A stretch of DNA of 37,880 nucleotides, from positions 1 through 37,880 of IMG/VR virus record IMGVR_UViG_3300025305_000055; one strand, 5' to 3'. Below are positions 29,239 through 37,880 of this stretch, piece by piece. A model generated the notes under the pieces. It was not told the DNA's origin, searched no databases, and saw only the letters and a program-made list of their open reading frames with translations. The position numbers and the translations under genes are program-made. The stretch's first letter is position 1. Each line of letters opens with the position of its first letter. This DNA comes from a virus.

Positions 29239-32200
29239 TTATCGGGTTGGGGGAGCAAAGTCTCGGCCCCCACCCGCCACTGCAGCAGCTATTAGGCTAC
29301 TCGGGCCGCTTCTTTGTCTGGTACTTGTCCTTGTACTTGGCGAACGGGACGATGAAGGTTTGGGAGGAGCATATCCACGTGCAGCCCAATATTCACTGAA
29401 GCTCGGAAGATCAGCCTGAGAAATCAAAGTGAGATCCCATGCATTAAGATGGGGGAACTGAAGGAGAATCTCACCCATTACGTCGCGCACAAGCCTCGTT
29501 GATGGAGATGTCGCAGCCAGCGCATCATGCTGCGGACGGGTAATCAATCCATTTTGTTTTTCTTTAATGGCTGAACGTTGAGCCATGATCGGTTGAATCA
29601 CGGCCCTCTGCCAGTATCGCCACGCCGCTTCAGACGCTGTTAAATTCTTGTACAGATCGGCCCGGAACATTTCTTCTGTAATGTCAAACTCACGCCCAAA
29701 CTCTACGGCTTCATTGAACGCCGTTTCTTGGGCGTTATAGAATGCATCCCAATCAGGACCGCTCTCATCGTCAATAAACGAAGATTTCTCTACGCTATAG
29801 TACATATCACGCATGGCTGAGAGCGCTTCACTGTCACCCGAATCATCTTCATCAGCCTTACCAAACCATTCCTGTGCCCTCTCTGTCCACGGCGCAATAT
29901 CGCCACTCGCTATATGAGTTTCTTTTTTTAGGCGTGCCAATCCGATCAAACCTTTAGTACCCTTCTCTTCACTCCCATAATACTTCTCTCGAATAGGATC
30001 GTCGTTATTTGCCGCGAAATCCATAGGACGTAATCGAGACATTGCCAATCCATAATCACGTCTTAAGTCCCTAATGTCATTAGTAAGAAGAGTACGCAGC
30101 GGCTTATCTTTAAAATACGCATTAAGATCTGTATTGGCATCTTCAAACTCATCGACATTATCTTTGGTAACGATTCGACCCCCGGATGTTTGAAATGAGT
30201 ACGGATTCTCATTTGAACCCCGTCGAACGCGATTAATTTTCTCCTTTCGCGTTACATCAAGATAACCCCGGATTGAAAGGGTTGAACCAATCTTACTCAT
30301 AATCGCGTCTTGTTCCCAACGATCAGGGAACGCGGATTGAACTTCTCGCATAATACTCAGCGGTGCCGGAAGATTATTCTCTTTCAACCACGTATCTGTT
30401 TGATCAGGTGTCATATCTTTAGTCTTAATAAAGAAGTCTCGGGCAAAGATCTTTGAAAATACACGCAGAATCGCATCAGGCAGCGTAATATTTTTTGCCA
30501 GTTGTGCTTCAAAGAGCGGTAACATGCTTTCCGAAACATGTTCCTTAATCCAGTTTTCACGATCTTGAATAAACCGCTCCAACCCGTCTTGTTCAAGAAC
30601 GTTAACAACTCGTCCCCTGATTTCGTGCGTGGTCTCATAATCTTCGGCATTATTCATAGCAAAGTATGCACCCACAATATGTTTCATGGCCGCTTCACGA
30701 CCACCGGGGAACATCGGAGGTCCGGTCTCGGGTCCACGCATTCGCACGTCATCCGTAATCCCGATATCTTCGTCACTTAATTTAAACCGTTGCTGAAGAT
30801 TTTTTCTGCTCTGTCGCAGGGCTTCATCGATTTCATTACGAACGCGCAAGCCATGAACTACATCAGTACCTTCTTTTTGTTCCTCTGCAGCAGCATTCAG
30901 TGCCTCAACCTCAAAGAAATATCTACCAATATTAACCCTTCGCTTAATTTCTGCGGTATCTTTTCTTGTTAGCCAAGAGTACGGAAGCCACGGTTTCGAC
31001 TTTAAGAATTCTTTTGCTTCATCTACACGTCCGCTATCTACAAGGTCAAAATACGCCCGTTGAGCCTCGTCCCTTTCTTTATCGATTGCAGGATAGGAGC
31101 GAACACCGCCGAATGTGAAGTTAATTTCTCGATAGTCAGCCCGTTTACTATAATAGCGTTGCATCGCTTCAAGTGCTATTGGATTTGGATTCCCTTCCTT
31201 TATATCAATTATCGCTTGCTCTGCGTCAGACTCGTTAATCTCGCCGTTCTTGAACATTTCCGTTAATACTTTACCCGTACCGATTATATTTCCTTGAGTT
31301 AGTCCATGTTGAGATATCCACTCTGAAGCTCCTTCCCCAAAACTGCCCTGACCCGCCCATGCCTTGGTAAGACCCTGTATCGATCCACCAAGACCGTTGA
31401 GGGATTCTTCAATACCCGGAATAATCCCATCCCATCCAAACAGAGCATCGTCTACTTCAGGAGGAAGCGTATTTCGAATGTTCTCGTCGCCTATGGCATG
31501 TCGTAGACCTTGTATAATCATACTGATATGAGGATAGACTTGAGTTAGACCGATCATTTCAGTAACCTGAAATAAGGATTTCAGATTAAACCCGAACTCA
31601 GAGTCTTCGCCTTCATCGCCCCAACTCATGATTTCAAACATAGGCGTACCGTATCCACCAGTAAGGAATTGTTTCGGATCAAGACGTACTTCTGTCCCAT
31701 CTGGCAGGGTGACAATTCGCATCGTACCTCGAAGATGCAGGGGCAAATCTCGATCCATCTCATACCACGCACTCATAATACGCGAAAGGGCAATGAATTG
31801 ACCCGGATTATGCACGAGTTGTCGCATCTGGAACATAAAGAATTTCATGCTCCAATACGGATACGGCATGACTGTTTGTAGGGCAACTTCAGCACGGTTG
31901 TATTGATACGCGAAAAGCGTTTCGGCTGATGCTTCTTGTCCTCCCAATCCTGCTTTAGTCAGCGTTGAACGCACTGTTCGCGAAACATCATCTGCCGTTG
32001 CCGTTATAGGAACCTGTTCGGCAAGCTCGGATGCTGTATTACCCCACCCATAATTTAACTCATGAGCAGCACGATTCTGAATCGAGCGCGTTCGAGTTAT
32101 CATATCCCCTATAGGAGCGGTACCCCGATCCGGGAAGACAGCACGAGCAATCGTACCTTCAATCGACTCCCGAACTTTCTCTATCTCCCTCTGGCTTCCT

Positions 32201-35200
32201 CGCCTTAGCATACTATTTATCGAATCGTTAAGCAACGCATCTGTCAGCGTAGTATTCCCGAACTCTTTATCAACCATACGAACAAGTGTGACGAACAGTT
32301 CTTCAGGGACAACAAGAGTACTCTCATCGACTGGTGCTAACTCGATGCCATGTTTATAAGATACGTTACCATATAATGCCTTAATGCGTTCAACCCGCCT
32401 TGATTGGGCGTGTGCCATGAATTCGGCTCGTACTTCAGGCAACATCTTTTTCCCCTCATCGCGTGCGTATGCAATCGTTTTATTAATCTCCGTCATCCCC
32501 TCAGTTATATCTTTCATAAGGTTTTTACCGAGCGTTGGCGATGTTTTACCCGCACTTTTCATTCCCCGGTCTATCGCCGCATTCCATATCGACACCATTT
32601 CATCCCCGAGTAATCTATCACTGACCTCCCTGTATTGATACAAGACATCGACCATCAACTGGTCATGTTCTTTGCGGTATATCGCGCCAGCGGTAGCCGC
32701 AGTATTCTTTCTATCACGGCTATATCGTGCTCCGATCTCAGTGATTCGTTCGCCCTTATATTTACGAATTTCATCAAATGCTGCTTCAACTCGCTTCATC
32801 AATACTCGAACTGCACGTTGTCCCTCCTCATCGAGTCCGCTAGTCATTCGCTTACTAAGAGGATCGAGAATTCTCGTTTGTAATATACGGATGTCTTCTT
32901 CGTGCTTAAGATAGCGTCCTAACGTATCATACGTTCGCTCATTAATCTCACCCCCGGCATCACGGAAGAGACGTAACAGGTCATACGCTTGATGGCCGGG
33001 TTGTCCGGGGTACACTTCATAAAACCGCTTGATTGCGTCGTCTGTGTTTTTCTCAATATCAGTAATAGCCTGTTCCAAGGCAACCCGTATTTGCGAGCCT
33101 CTCGCTCCATCAGGAAGATTACGGAGTCGCGCTTCAACGATCTCTCGTGTTTGCGGATTAGAGAACGGTAACATGACATCTTCTACTCTACGGATAGCCT
33201 TACGAGCCGTTGGATCAATGACTTTTCCTGTGTTAATTTCAGCAAGTCGCATTAACCACCAAGCGCTAACGACGTCTGGTTTAAATACCCAATCCTCACC
33301 GCGATTGAACGCATTAATAAGTTGATGCTTCATTACATCGGGCATATCGAGTGACATCAGGTCTTCTGAAAATATATCTTTTGCCATTCGTTCAGTAACC
33401 ATCTTGTTCATCCCACGATGTTGACCAGTCTCTGTAATACTAACCCCACCCTTAATAAAATCCATCAGTCCAGTATTAATATCAAACTCTGGACGACCAA
33501 TCCAATGTTCTAAAGCGCTGCCGAATTTGAGTTCGATATCAGTTTTCGGAATCTTAACGTCACGCAGTTTCACCGTTCCCTTTCCGACAAAGGGTATAAG
33601 TTTCTCCCCGACAATAGGCAGAAATCCGGGTAGAGGAGGCGGTACATCCCCTCGACCTATACCACGTCCCGACAGTGCTGCGTCATCAACAATGTCGTCT
33701 GCTGATCTTAACGTAGCGCCTGTAGCCTGACCAATAACACCGGCCCCGGTTGTCGGACCCGAAAAAGCTTTTGGACCCATTAGCACATGTGGATCGACTC
33801 CCGCATCCACAACTTTTCCAATCCATGCAGACGCAGCCGGGTAACGAAATATGTTCAACCCCTGATGTTGCGATACCGTGACCATACCGCCCACAAGATT
33901 TAATACGACAAAACCGGGGCGCATTAATAACCACATCGAACCAAGCTGTGACTTAGCAACCATGGAGAGATACCGAAACGCATTTACATTGCCCTCCTTA
34001 ATCCACGGGAGCCAAACCCTCGGCCCATCCCATCCCAGCGATTCAGCGTATTCAACCAATATCTTGCGATAAAAAGTATCCAGTACATGTGTTGGTGAAG
34101 GATGCAATCCTGCTTCAACCATGTCTGAAGCCCACTTTAAATTCATATCGAATGGAAGCGGCGGACGGTTATCAACACTACCGTATGCTTTCAACGTGCT
34201 TTTATTTGCCTTTACTCCGTTTTCCAGTAAATCGAGTCGTTGATTTTTTACATGGGTATGTAGCTTATCAATATCTGGACTCCCGCGCATTGCGGCCAGT
34301 GTATCCAACAGCCGTTTATTCTGAAGCGCGGGATTTCTATCGTAATATTTCACCTGCATCATTCGCTGCCAATCTTTTTCATTCATAGCAAGATTGGTTA
34401 TATCCATAAGCACCTGCGAAATTTTTACTGCGTCACCCGTAGCTTCGGCTGCGTTAATAAGCGCTGGAATTGTCGTTTCTAGTTCATGACCAAAAACCTT
34501 CACCCGCTCATCGGCTGTTCGCGCAATCGCCTGCCAATTCCAGTCCGCCAAAATCTTTTTATCTAGCTTGTCAATCCACGGTTTCAACGGGCGGGACACA
34601 AACTTTAACGGTCCTTTTAGAGCAAACCCTATTCCCCTCGCCAACAAATTCATTCCGGGCATTGAGGGAAATAACGCAAATTCGATGGGCCACCTGATAT
34701 TTTGCGAAAGAGCCCCTTCAAGAACCGGGGGCCAGTCAGCCGTATTTACATCATAGAAATCCTGCGCGTCTTGCGGGTTTGGGCTATCCAATATTGCTTT
34801 CAATCGCTCCGGGGTTGCAGGATCTGCGTACAGTTCAGGATTCCTCATCCCTTGTTGTCCCGGCAAATGACCCCCGGCCCACGGCACGACTGACCAGTGA
34901 CCCGGCTTATCCTGCCCAATGTCACCGTGTAGAAGCTGAGTCGCCATGAATTTTCCAAGCCAGAATTTAGTTTCTGCCGCAGTAGATTCAGCACCACGTC
35001 CGAGCACTCCCATAACTAGTCCGGCAGTTGGTAATATACGCCCAAGGGCTGTGAGACCACTCGATTCTATATTCTCTGATTCTTGTTTTACCCAATCTTC
35101 AACATATTTACGTGCGGCGACTTTTTCTTGAACCGCAGCCGGGGCATTAGGATTTTCGGCGAACCCGGATAAAAGAATATCGTTAGCGGCGCTTCCAACA

Positions 35201-35754
35201 TCCGTAAGAACTTTGCCCAACCCGGATAAAAGTAATTCAGGGCCAGTTTTTCGTTCCAGTTTCGGTGGCGGGGGAGGGGGCGCTACTGGAAATGCAGCCT
35301 GACTGCCGGGTATGCCTCCAAATTGTTCTGATTCGAGTGCGCGGCTCATCCCGATTCCAGCCGCTTGTTGAAATCGCTTTGCGAATTCAGGGACTTCAAG
35401 CCCGGATGCTTCCTCCGCTAATGCATAGTCACCAACTTCTTGCGTGGTCTCCGTGTAATCGAGTCCACGTTGTCCCAGCGATGGAAACGCAGCACTTATT
35501 TTTTGTGCAGATTCAGCGTCAAAGATCTGAGCAAGCTGCTCTTGTGTCGCGCCCTCTGCCAACATAAAGTCAGCGATATCAGGCGCTGTCACTTCTTCAG
35601 GAGTTTTCCCGGCCCGTGCTGCGGCTTTCTCGTGTAAAGCCTTTACACTAAGATCTGTTAACCGTGTCGGATCGTGGGGTAAAAACGCATCTCTATCCTG
35701 CTCTTCAAGAGGATCAGGGAACCGTACACCCGGATCGGGGTAATTAAGACTCAC
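29239..35754 (-). CDS. Giant virion-type protein (2171 aa)
   Basis: A 2171-residue protein read from GTG 35754, which overlaps the preceding gene by 11 bases. No conserved catalytic motif is recognised. It has a Pro-rich linker (six Pro at about 159-164) followed by a long, mostly helical, charged body. Hydrophobic stretches include one near residues 603-625 (LGSMWLLMRPGFVVLNLVGG) and aromatic-rich parts (PYPYWSMKFFMFQM). The C-terminus is Ser/Arg-rich. Size, lack of enzyme motifs and position between portal-type and scaffold genes suggest an internal virion (ejection) protein of the podovirus kind. The absence of any other very large gene or tape measure also fits. It is not clearly homologous to N4 virion RNA polymerase from what can be seen. 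Confidence 0.7.
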   Translation of the reverse strand: MSLNYPDPGVRFPDPLEEQDRDAFLPHDPTRLTDLSVKALHEKAAARAGKTPEEVTAPDIADFMLAEGATQEQLAQIFDAESAQKISAAFPSLGQRGLDYTETTQEVGDYALAEEASGLEVPEFAKRFQQAAGIGMSRALESEQFGGIPGSQAAFPVAPPPPPPKLERKTGPELLLSGLGKVLTDVGSAANDILLSGFAENPNAPAAVQEKVAARKYVEDWVKQESENIESSGLTALGRILPTAGLVMGVLGRGAESTAAETKFWLGKFMATQLLHGDIGQDKPGHWSVVPWAGGHLPGQQGMRNPELYADPATPERLKAILDSPNPQDAQDFYDVNTADWPPVLEGALSQNIRWPIEFALFPSMPGMNLLARGIGFALKGPLKFVSRPLKPWIDKLDKKILADWNWQAIARTADERVKVFGHELETTIPALINAAEATGDAVKISQVLMDITNLAMNEKDWQRMMQVKYYDRNPALQNKRLLDTLAAMRGSPDIDKLHTHVKNQRLDLLENGVKANKSTLKAYGSVDNRPPLPFDMNLKWASDMVEAGLHPSPTHVLDTFYRKILVEYAESLGWDGPRVWLPWIKEGNVNAFRYLSMVAKSQLGSMWLLMRPGFVVLNLVGGMVTVSQHQGLNIFRYPAASAWIGKVVDAGVDPHVLMGPKAFSGPTTGAGVIGQATGATLRSADDIVDDAALSGRGIGRGDVPPPLPGFLPIVGEKLIPFVGKGTVKLRDVKIPKTDIELKFGSALEHWIGRPEFDINTGLMDFIKGGVSITETGQHRGMNKMVTERMAKDIFSEDLMSLDMPDVMKHQLINAFNRGEDWVFKPDVVSAWWLMRLAEINTGKVIDPTARKAIRRVEDVMLPFSNPQTREIVEARLRNLPDGARGSQIRVALEQAITDIEKNTDDAIKRFYEVYPGQPGHQAYDLLRLFRDAGGEINERTYDTLGRYLKHEEDIRILQTRILDPLSKRMTSGLDEEGQRAVRVLMKRVEAAFDEIRKYKGERITEIGARYSRDRKNTAATAGAIYRKEHDQLMVDVLYQYREVSDRLLGDEMVSIWNAAIDRGMKSAGKTSPTLGKNLMKDITEGMTEINKTIAYARDEGKKMLPEVRAEFMAHAQSRRVERIKALYGNVSYKHGIELAPVDESTLVVPEELFVTLVRMVDKEFGNTTLTDALLNDSINSMLRRGSQREIEKVRESIEGTIARAVFPDRGTAPIGDMITRTRSIQNRAAHELNYGWGNTASELAEQVPITATADDVSRTVRSTLTKAGLGGQEASAETLFAYQYNRAEVALQTVMPYPYWSMKFFMFQMRQLVHNPGQFIALSRIMSAWYEMDRDLPLHLRGTMRIVTLPDGTEVRLDPKQFLTGGYGTPMFEIMSWGDEGEDSEFGFNLKSLFQVTEMIGLTQVYPHISMIIQGLRHAIGDENIRNTLPPEVDDALFGWDGIIPGIEESLNGLGGSIQGLTKAWAGQGSFGEGASEWISQHGLTQGNIIGTGKVLTEMFKNGEINESDAEQAIIDIKEGNPNPIALEAMQRYYSKRADYREINFTFGGVRSYPAIDKERDEAQRAYFDLVDSGRVDEAKEFLKSKPWLPYSWLTRKDTAEIKRRVNIGRYFFEVEALNAAAEEQKEGTDVVHGLRVRNEIDEALRQSRKNLQQRFKLSDEDIGITDDVRMRGPETGPPMFPGGREAAMKHIVGAYFAMNNAEDYETTHEIRGRVVNVLEQDGLERFIQDRENWIKEHVSESMLPLFEAQLAKNITLPDAILRVFSKIFARDFFIKTKDMTPDQTDTWLKENNLPAPLSIMREVQSAFPDRWEQDAIMSKIGSTLSIRGYLDVTRKEKINRVRRGSNENPYSFQTSGGRIVTKDNVDEFEDANTDLNAYFKDKPLRTLLTNDIRDLRRDYGLAMSRLRPMDFAANNDDPIREKYYGSEEKGTKGLIGLARLKKETHIASGDIAPWTERAQEWFGKADEDDSGDSEALSAMRDMYYSVEKSSFIDDESGPDWDAFYNAQETAFNEAVEFGREFDITEEMFRADLYKNLTASEAAWRYWQRAVIQPIMAQRSAIKEKQNGLITRPQHDALAATSPSTRLVRDVMGEILLQFPHLNAWDLTLISQADLPSFSEYWAARGYAPPKPSSSRSPSTRTSTRQRSGPSSLIAAAVAGGGRDFAPPTR

Positions 35755-35932
35755 GCAGTTTCAGACCCATGTTTTCGAGTTCTCGTCTGCGAGGACTTCG
35801 AAACATGCCAGCAACCGAATGACCTAATTCTTTTGCTTCAACCATCGCCCCGGATACAAGAACTGAAGGGTGTTCTTCTTTTGATGAAGTCCGCTCAATT
35901 TTACGTGTCAGGTAGTCTGAAAATGTTCCCAT
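35744..35932 (-). CDS. Small basic virion-region protein (62 aa)
   Basis: A 62-residue basic protein joined to its neighbour by TAATG at 35932 and overlapping the giant gene start by 11 bases. Its N-terminus (MGTFSDYLTRKIER) resembles that of the next protein (MALSDYLTGDLFKR), hinting at a shared short signal or fold. The C-terminal part is Arg/Glu-rich (SPRRRELENMGLKL). Function unknown. Confidence 0.6.
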   Translation of the reverse strand: MGTFSDYLTRKIERTSSKEEHPSVLVSGAMVEAKELGHSVAGMFRSPRRRELENMGLKLRES

Positions 35933-36348
35933 TATCGAACTCGTTTCGTGACAGGCTGGAACCGCGCACCGAATACACCACGCGATGCAGGCGGAAGCCC
36001 GGAATAGAATTGATCAAGCCATTGTCCCGGCTGTTGGTTCTGATTGGTTTGACCGCCCCGTAAAAAGTCTACAAAGCTTGTTGGCGTTGCCATACCCTCG
36101 CGTCCGGGCATACGCGGACCAAACCCCTTCAATCCTGATGACGGACTCGCAGACAGAAGCTCGCCCAAATACTGAGACCAGATCGGATCAAACTGTGCGC
36201 CCATATGACGAGCTTGAGGACTCATCATACCGCCCCAATCTCGATACCGATTACCGAGATACGCATTGAAAAGCGCCCGTGACCCTTCCTGACCCGTCTC
36301 AGTAACCCGCTTAAAGAGGTCTCCTGTTAAATAATCAGATAATGCCAT
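35932..36348 (-). CDS. Virion-region hypothetical protein (138 aa)
   Basis: A 138-residue Gly/Pro/Gln-rich protein. It starts with MALSDYLTGDLFKR, has Tyr/Trp-rich loops (NAYLGNRYRDWGGMM) and ends in a basic tail (ARFQPVTKRVR). ATG 36348 directly follows the TAA of the previous gene. It is likely a minor virion protein by operon position. No family recognised. Confidence 0.6.
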   Translation of the reverse strand: MALSDYLTGDLFKRVTETGQEGSRALFNAYLGNRYRDWGGMMSPQARHMGAQFDPIWSQYLGELLSASPSSGLKGFGPRMPGREGMATPTSFVDFLRGGQTNQNQQPGQWLDQFYSGLPPASRGVFGARFQPVTKRVR

Positions 36349-37737
36349 TTAAACAATCCCCATCTTGCCAGCCGCAAATCGAAGGAAGTCAGCCTGACCT
36401 TTAACGTCTTCGATCTCGCCGCTCAACAGTTTTTGCTCGTATTCATTCCAATAATCTTGTCCCTGACTTGCTAGTGGATTTCTAATAGCCATAGGCGCAT
36501 TTGCAAGAGGAGATCCAGCAAGCGCCAGATTAAACGCTGTACCAGCTTGCTTTTGCTGATCCAACGCATCCAGCATGTTTGTAAACCCAGTCGGAAATTT
36601 TATATCCGCACCCGGTTGACCGGATATTAGCATACGTAAATCTTCCGGTGACATACTCGCCCCACCGTATGACTGCTGCAGAAAATCGCTAATACCCAGA
36701 GGAGTCTGATCACGTACAGACCGCATACCTCCTTGTGCGCTAAACTGTGGAATCTGACTCTTTAAATACGATTCGGCGGCAGCTTCAAAAGGCGAGCCTA
36801 TCATTCCAGTTCTCTGCAACTCTTCCCAGACAGAAAAATCAGTATCTCTACCCTGTTCAATACCTGAAAAGGTGTTACCGCCTTCGCGAATTGATCCAAG
36901 AATACCAGAACCAACACCGCCCTGTGCCGCAGCTTGTTGATCCGCAGCCATAGCTGTCTGAAAATCAGGCAGTTTATCTGTAGGAATCAACCGTCCGCCG
37001 CCTACCGATCCATCATCCTTCACACCTACAAATGCTCTACCCTTAGCTTGCTCTTGTATTTTCCACTGGTTGTAAGCACCAATCGCTTCTTCTGGACTCT
37101 TCGTCCACAAATCCATCGCGTTTGGATATTCTGCAATTGTTGCTTCAGTAAACCAGCGATACATCTCGTTGGGGTTTCCGCCACCCGTCGAGCTTCCCCA
37201 CGAAGAAAGTGGTAACTTATATTTCGCATCACCGAAAAATTGACCCTCCACGGCATTCGTTATAGGTCCGGTATTCGTAATATTTTGTTGAGTCGTAGGA
37301 ATTGCAGGTATTGGCGGTAATTCCTCCGGTTTCGGTGGCGGCGGAGCCTGCTGTGGTGGTGGCGTAGCCTGCTGCTGTGGCGCGGCTGGTGCCCGTCCTT
37401 TATCGTTTTCATCGACCCATATTTGCGCTGCTTGAGCAGGAGTGAGATTTTGAGAAATAACCCAATGATCCCAGTAAACCTTCTGGACGTGAGGTGGCTC
37501 CCGCGAAAGAGATCTGTTAGTGTCTACAGCCGAGAAAATCTCTGGAAACTGCGGCGCTCCCGGTGGTTGTAAACTACGTAATGGCGGCACTGTAGATTTC
37601 GCCTGTGTCGGTGTTTGATTGGGGATAAAACTCGCGGGACCCAAATAATCCGGGTCAATGTTAGCCCCCGGGTCAATGTTAGCCCCCGGTCTCCATGGAG
37701 CGTCTATTCCTCCCTCTATGTCCCACCATGTTGCCAT
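36349..37737 (-). CDS. Pro/Gln-rich virion-region protein (462 aa)
   Basis: A 462-residue protein with a low-complexity N-terminal third (QQQATPPPQQAPPPPKPEEL near residue 125) and a more ordered C-terminal part (EMYRWFTEATIAEYPNAMDL, later GISDFLQQSYGGAS and ADFLRFAAGKMGIV). The N-terminus contains a tandem GANIDP pair from an 18-base DNA duplication. It overlaps the portal-like stop as TAATG. An internal virion or scaffold-associated role is likely but unproven. Confidence 0.6.
   Translation of the reverse strand: MATWWDIEGGIDAPWRPGANIDPGANIDPDYLGPASFIPNQTPTQAKSTVPPLRSLQPPGAPQFPEIFSAVDTNRSLSREPPHVQKVYWDHWVISQNLTPAQAAQIWVDENDKGRAPAAPQQQATPPPQQAPPPPKPEELPPIPAIPTTQQNITNTGPITNAVEGQFFGDAKYKLPLSSWGSSTGGGNPNEMYRWFTEATIAEYPNAMDLWTKSPEEAIGAYNQWKIQEQAKGRAFVGVKDDGSVGGGRLIPTDKLPDFQTAMAADQQAAAQGGVGSGILGSIREGGNTFSGIEQGRDTDFSVWEELQRTGMIGSPFEAAAESYLKSQIPQFSAQGGMRSVRDQTPLGISDFLQQSYGGASMSPEDLRMLISGQPGADIKFPTGFTNMLDALDQQKQAGTAFNLALAGSPLANAPMAIRNPLASQGQDYWNEYEQKLLSGEIEDVKGQADFLRFAAGKMGIV
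37653..37688 (-). repeat. 18-base tandem duplication
   Basis: Two perfect adjacent copies of an 18-base unit (GGTCAATGTTAGCCCCCG on the plus strand) encode a duplicated GANIDP in the 462-aa protein. It is small and in-frame, probably a recent slippage event. Confidence 0.8.
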
Positions 37738-37880
37738 TACACACCACCAAACTGACTGGTATCAAAATTCGCCAAGTTCTGCCCCGGAGCTTGCATACCC
37801 GGACTTCCCATCATCCCGATGCCCGGAGGTGCGCCCGGAGGTGACCCCGGTTGTCCGCCCATCATAGGCGAAGGAGAGCC
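37737..37880 (-). CDS. Portal-like protein, C-terminal end only
   Basis: Only the last 47 codons are in the window. The end is Gly/Pro/Met-rich (SPMMGGQPGSPPGAPPG, then MMGSPGMQAPGQNLANF) and stops at TAA 37737-37739 in a TAATG junction. Such GPM-rich tails are typical of portal proteins of many aquatic phages, and the position upstream of the virion genes fits. With no core sequence visible the call rests on style and position. Confidence 0.45.
   Translation of the reverse strand, partial: GSPSPMMGGQPGSPPGAPPGIGMMGSPGMQAPGQNLANFDTSQFGGV

Noticed and set aside
1-37880. Complete circular genome joined at the window ends
   Set aside because: If the ends were joined, the left partial frame would run out of frame into the portal-like tail. 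Terminase and portal core are missing, so this is a piece of a larger genome.

Overview
The window is a continuous stretch of a tailed double-stranded DNA phage genome, most likely a podovirus of a bacterium. Evidence for this is an SU10-type (DUF5309-like) major capsid protein, a scaffold, a beta-propeller tail protein, a fibre-tail adaptor, a repeat-bearing tail fibre, holin-like genes, a phage family A DNA polymerase and a Sak4/DUF669 recombination pair. No tape-measure or tail-tube gene is visible. The style of the proteins, including the 'AIDSEHYxDGSID' fibre repeats, resembles uncultured aquatic phages, but the host cannot be named. Promoters look sigma70-like, with extended -10 boxes (TGN-TATAAT), and many starts have GGAGG-type Shine-Dalgarno (SD) sequences. 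Both ends of the window cut through genes. The large terminase is not seen, and only the portal-like C-terminus is present at the right edge.

Layout. (1) 1-2864, minus strand: a proline-rich/charged partial protein, a zinc metallopeptidase-LysM protein and a small-terminase-like HTH protein. (2) 2945-4216: a zinc-ribbon gene (3127-3858) flanked by unusual structured DNA. Upstream are a perfect three-way junction and a second closed helix. Downstream are a strong terminator and a long imperfect hairpin whose G.U pairs fit only a plus-strand RNA. (3) 4217-9350, plus strand: 18 tightly packed small A/C-rich early genes of unknown function, one without a canonical start codon. (4) 9367-9885: an ECF-like sigma factor that overlaps tail-to-tail with a minus-strand primase-helicase. 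(5) 11494-11506: two overlapping -10 elements that fire the primase-helicase leftward and the replication/recombination operon rightward. That operon encodes an SNF2 helicase, PolA, a zinc ribbon, a Cas4/RecB-like nuclease, a Sak4 ATPase, a DUF669-like ssDNA-binding protein and a VRR-NUC nuclease. (6) 18296-37880, minus strand: the late region. In transcription order it holds the portal C-terminus, three small or disordered virion-type proteins, a 2171-residue giant, scaffold, capsid, a capsid-adjacent beta protein, a glycosyltransferase-methyltransferase fusion, adaptors, the tail protein, a nuclease-like protein nested on it, the fibre, a fibre-associated protein, XhlA-like and holin-like membrane proteins and a metallophosphatase.

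The replication genes would give the phage its own primase-helicase, polymerase and annealing-type recombination system. The sigma factor probably reprograms host RNA polymerase during infection. Many genes are joined by TAATG or ATGA junctions without SD sites, which implies translational re-initiation. The least explained parts are the structured intergenic region at 2945-4177 and the small-gene block it leads into.
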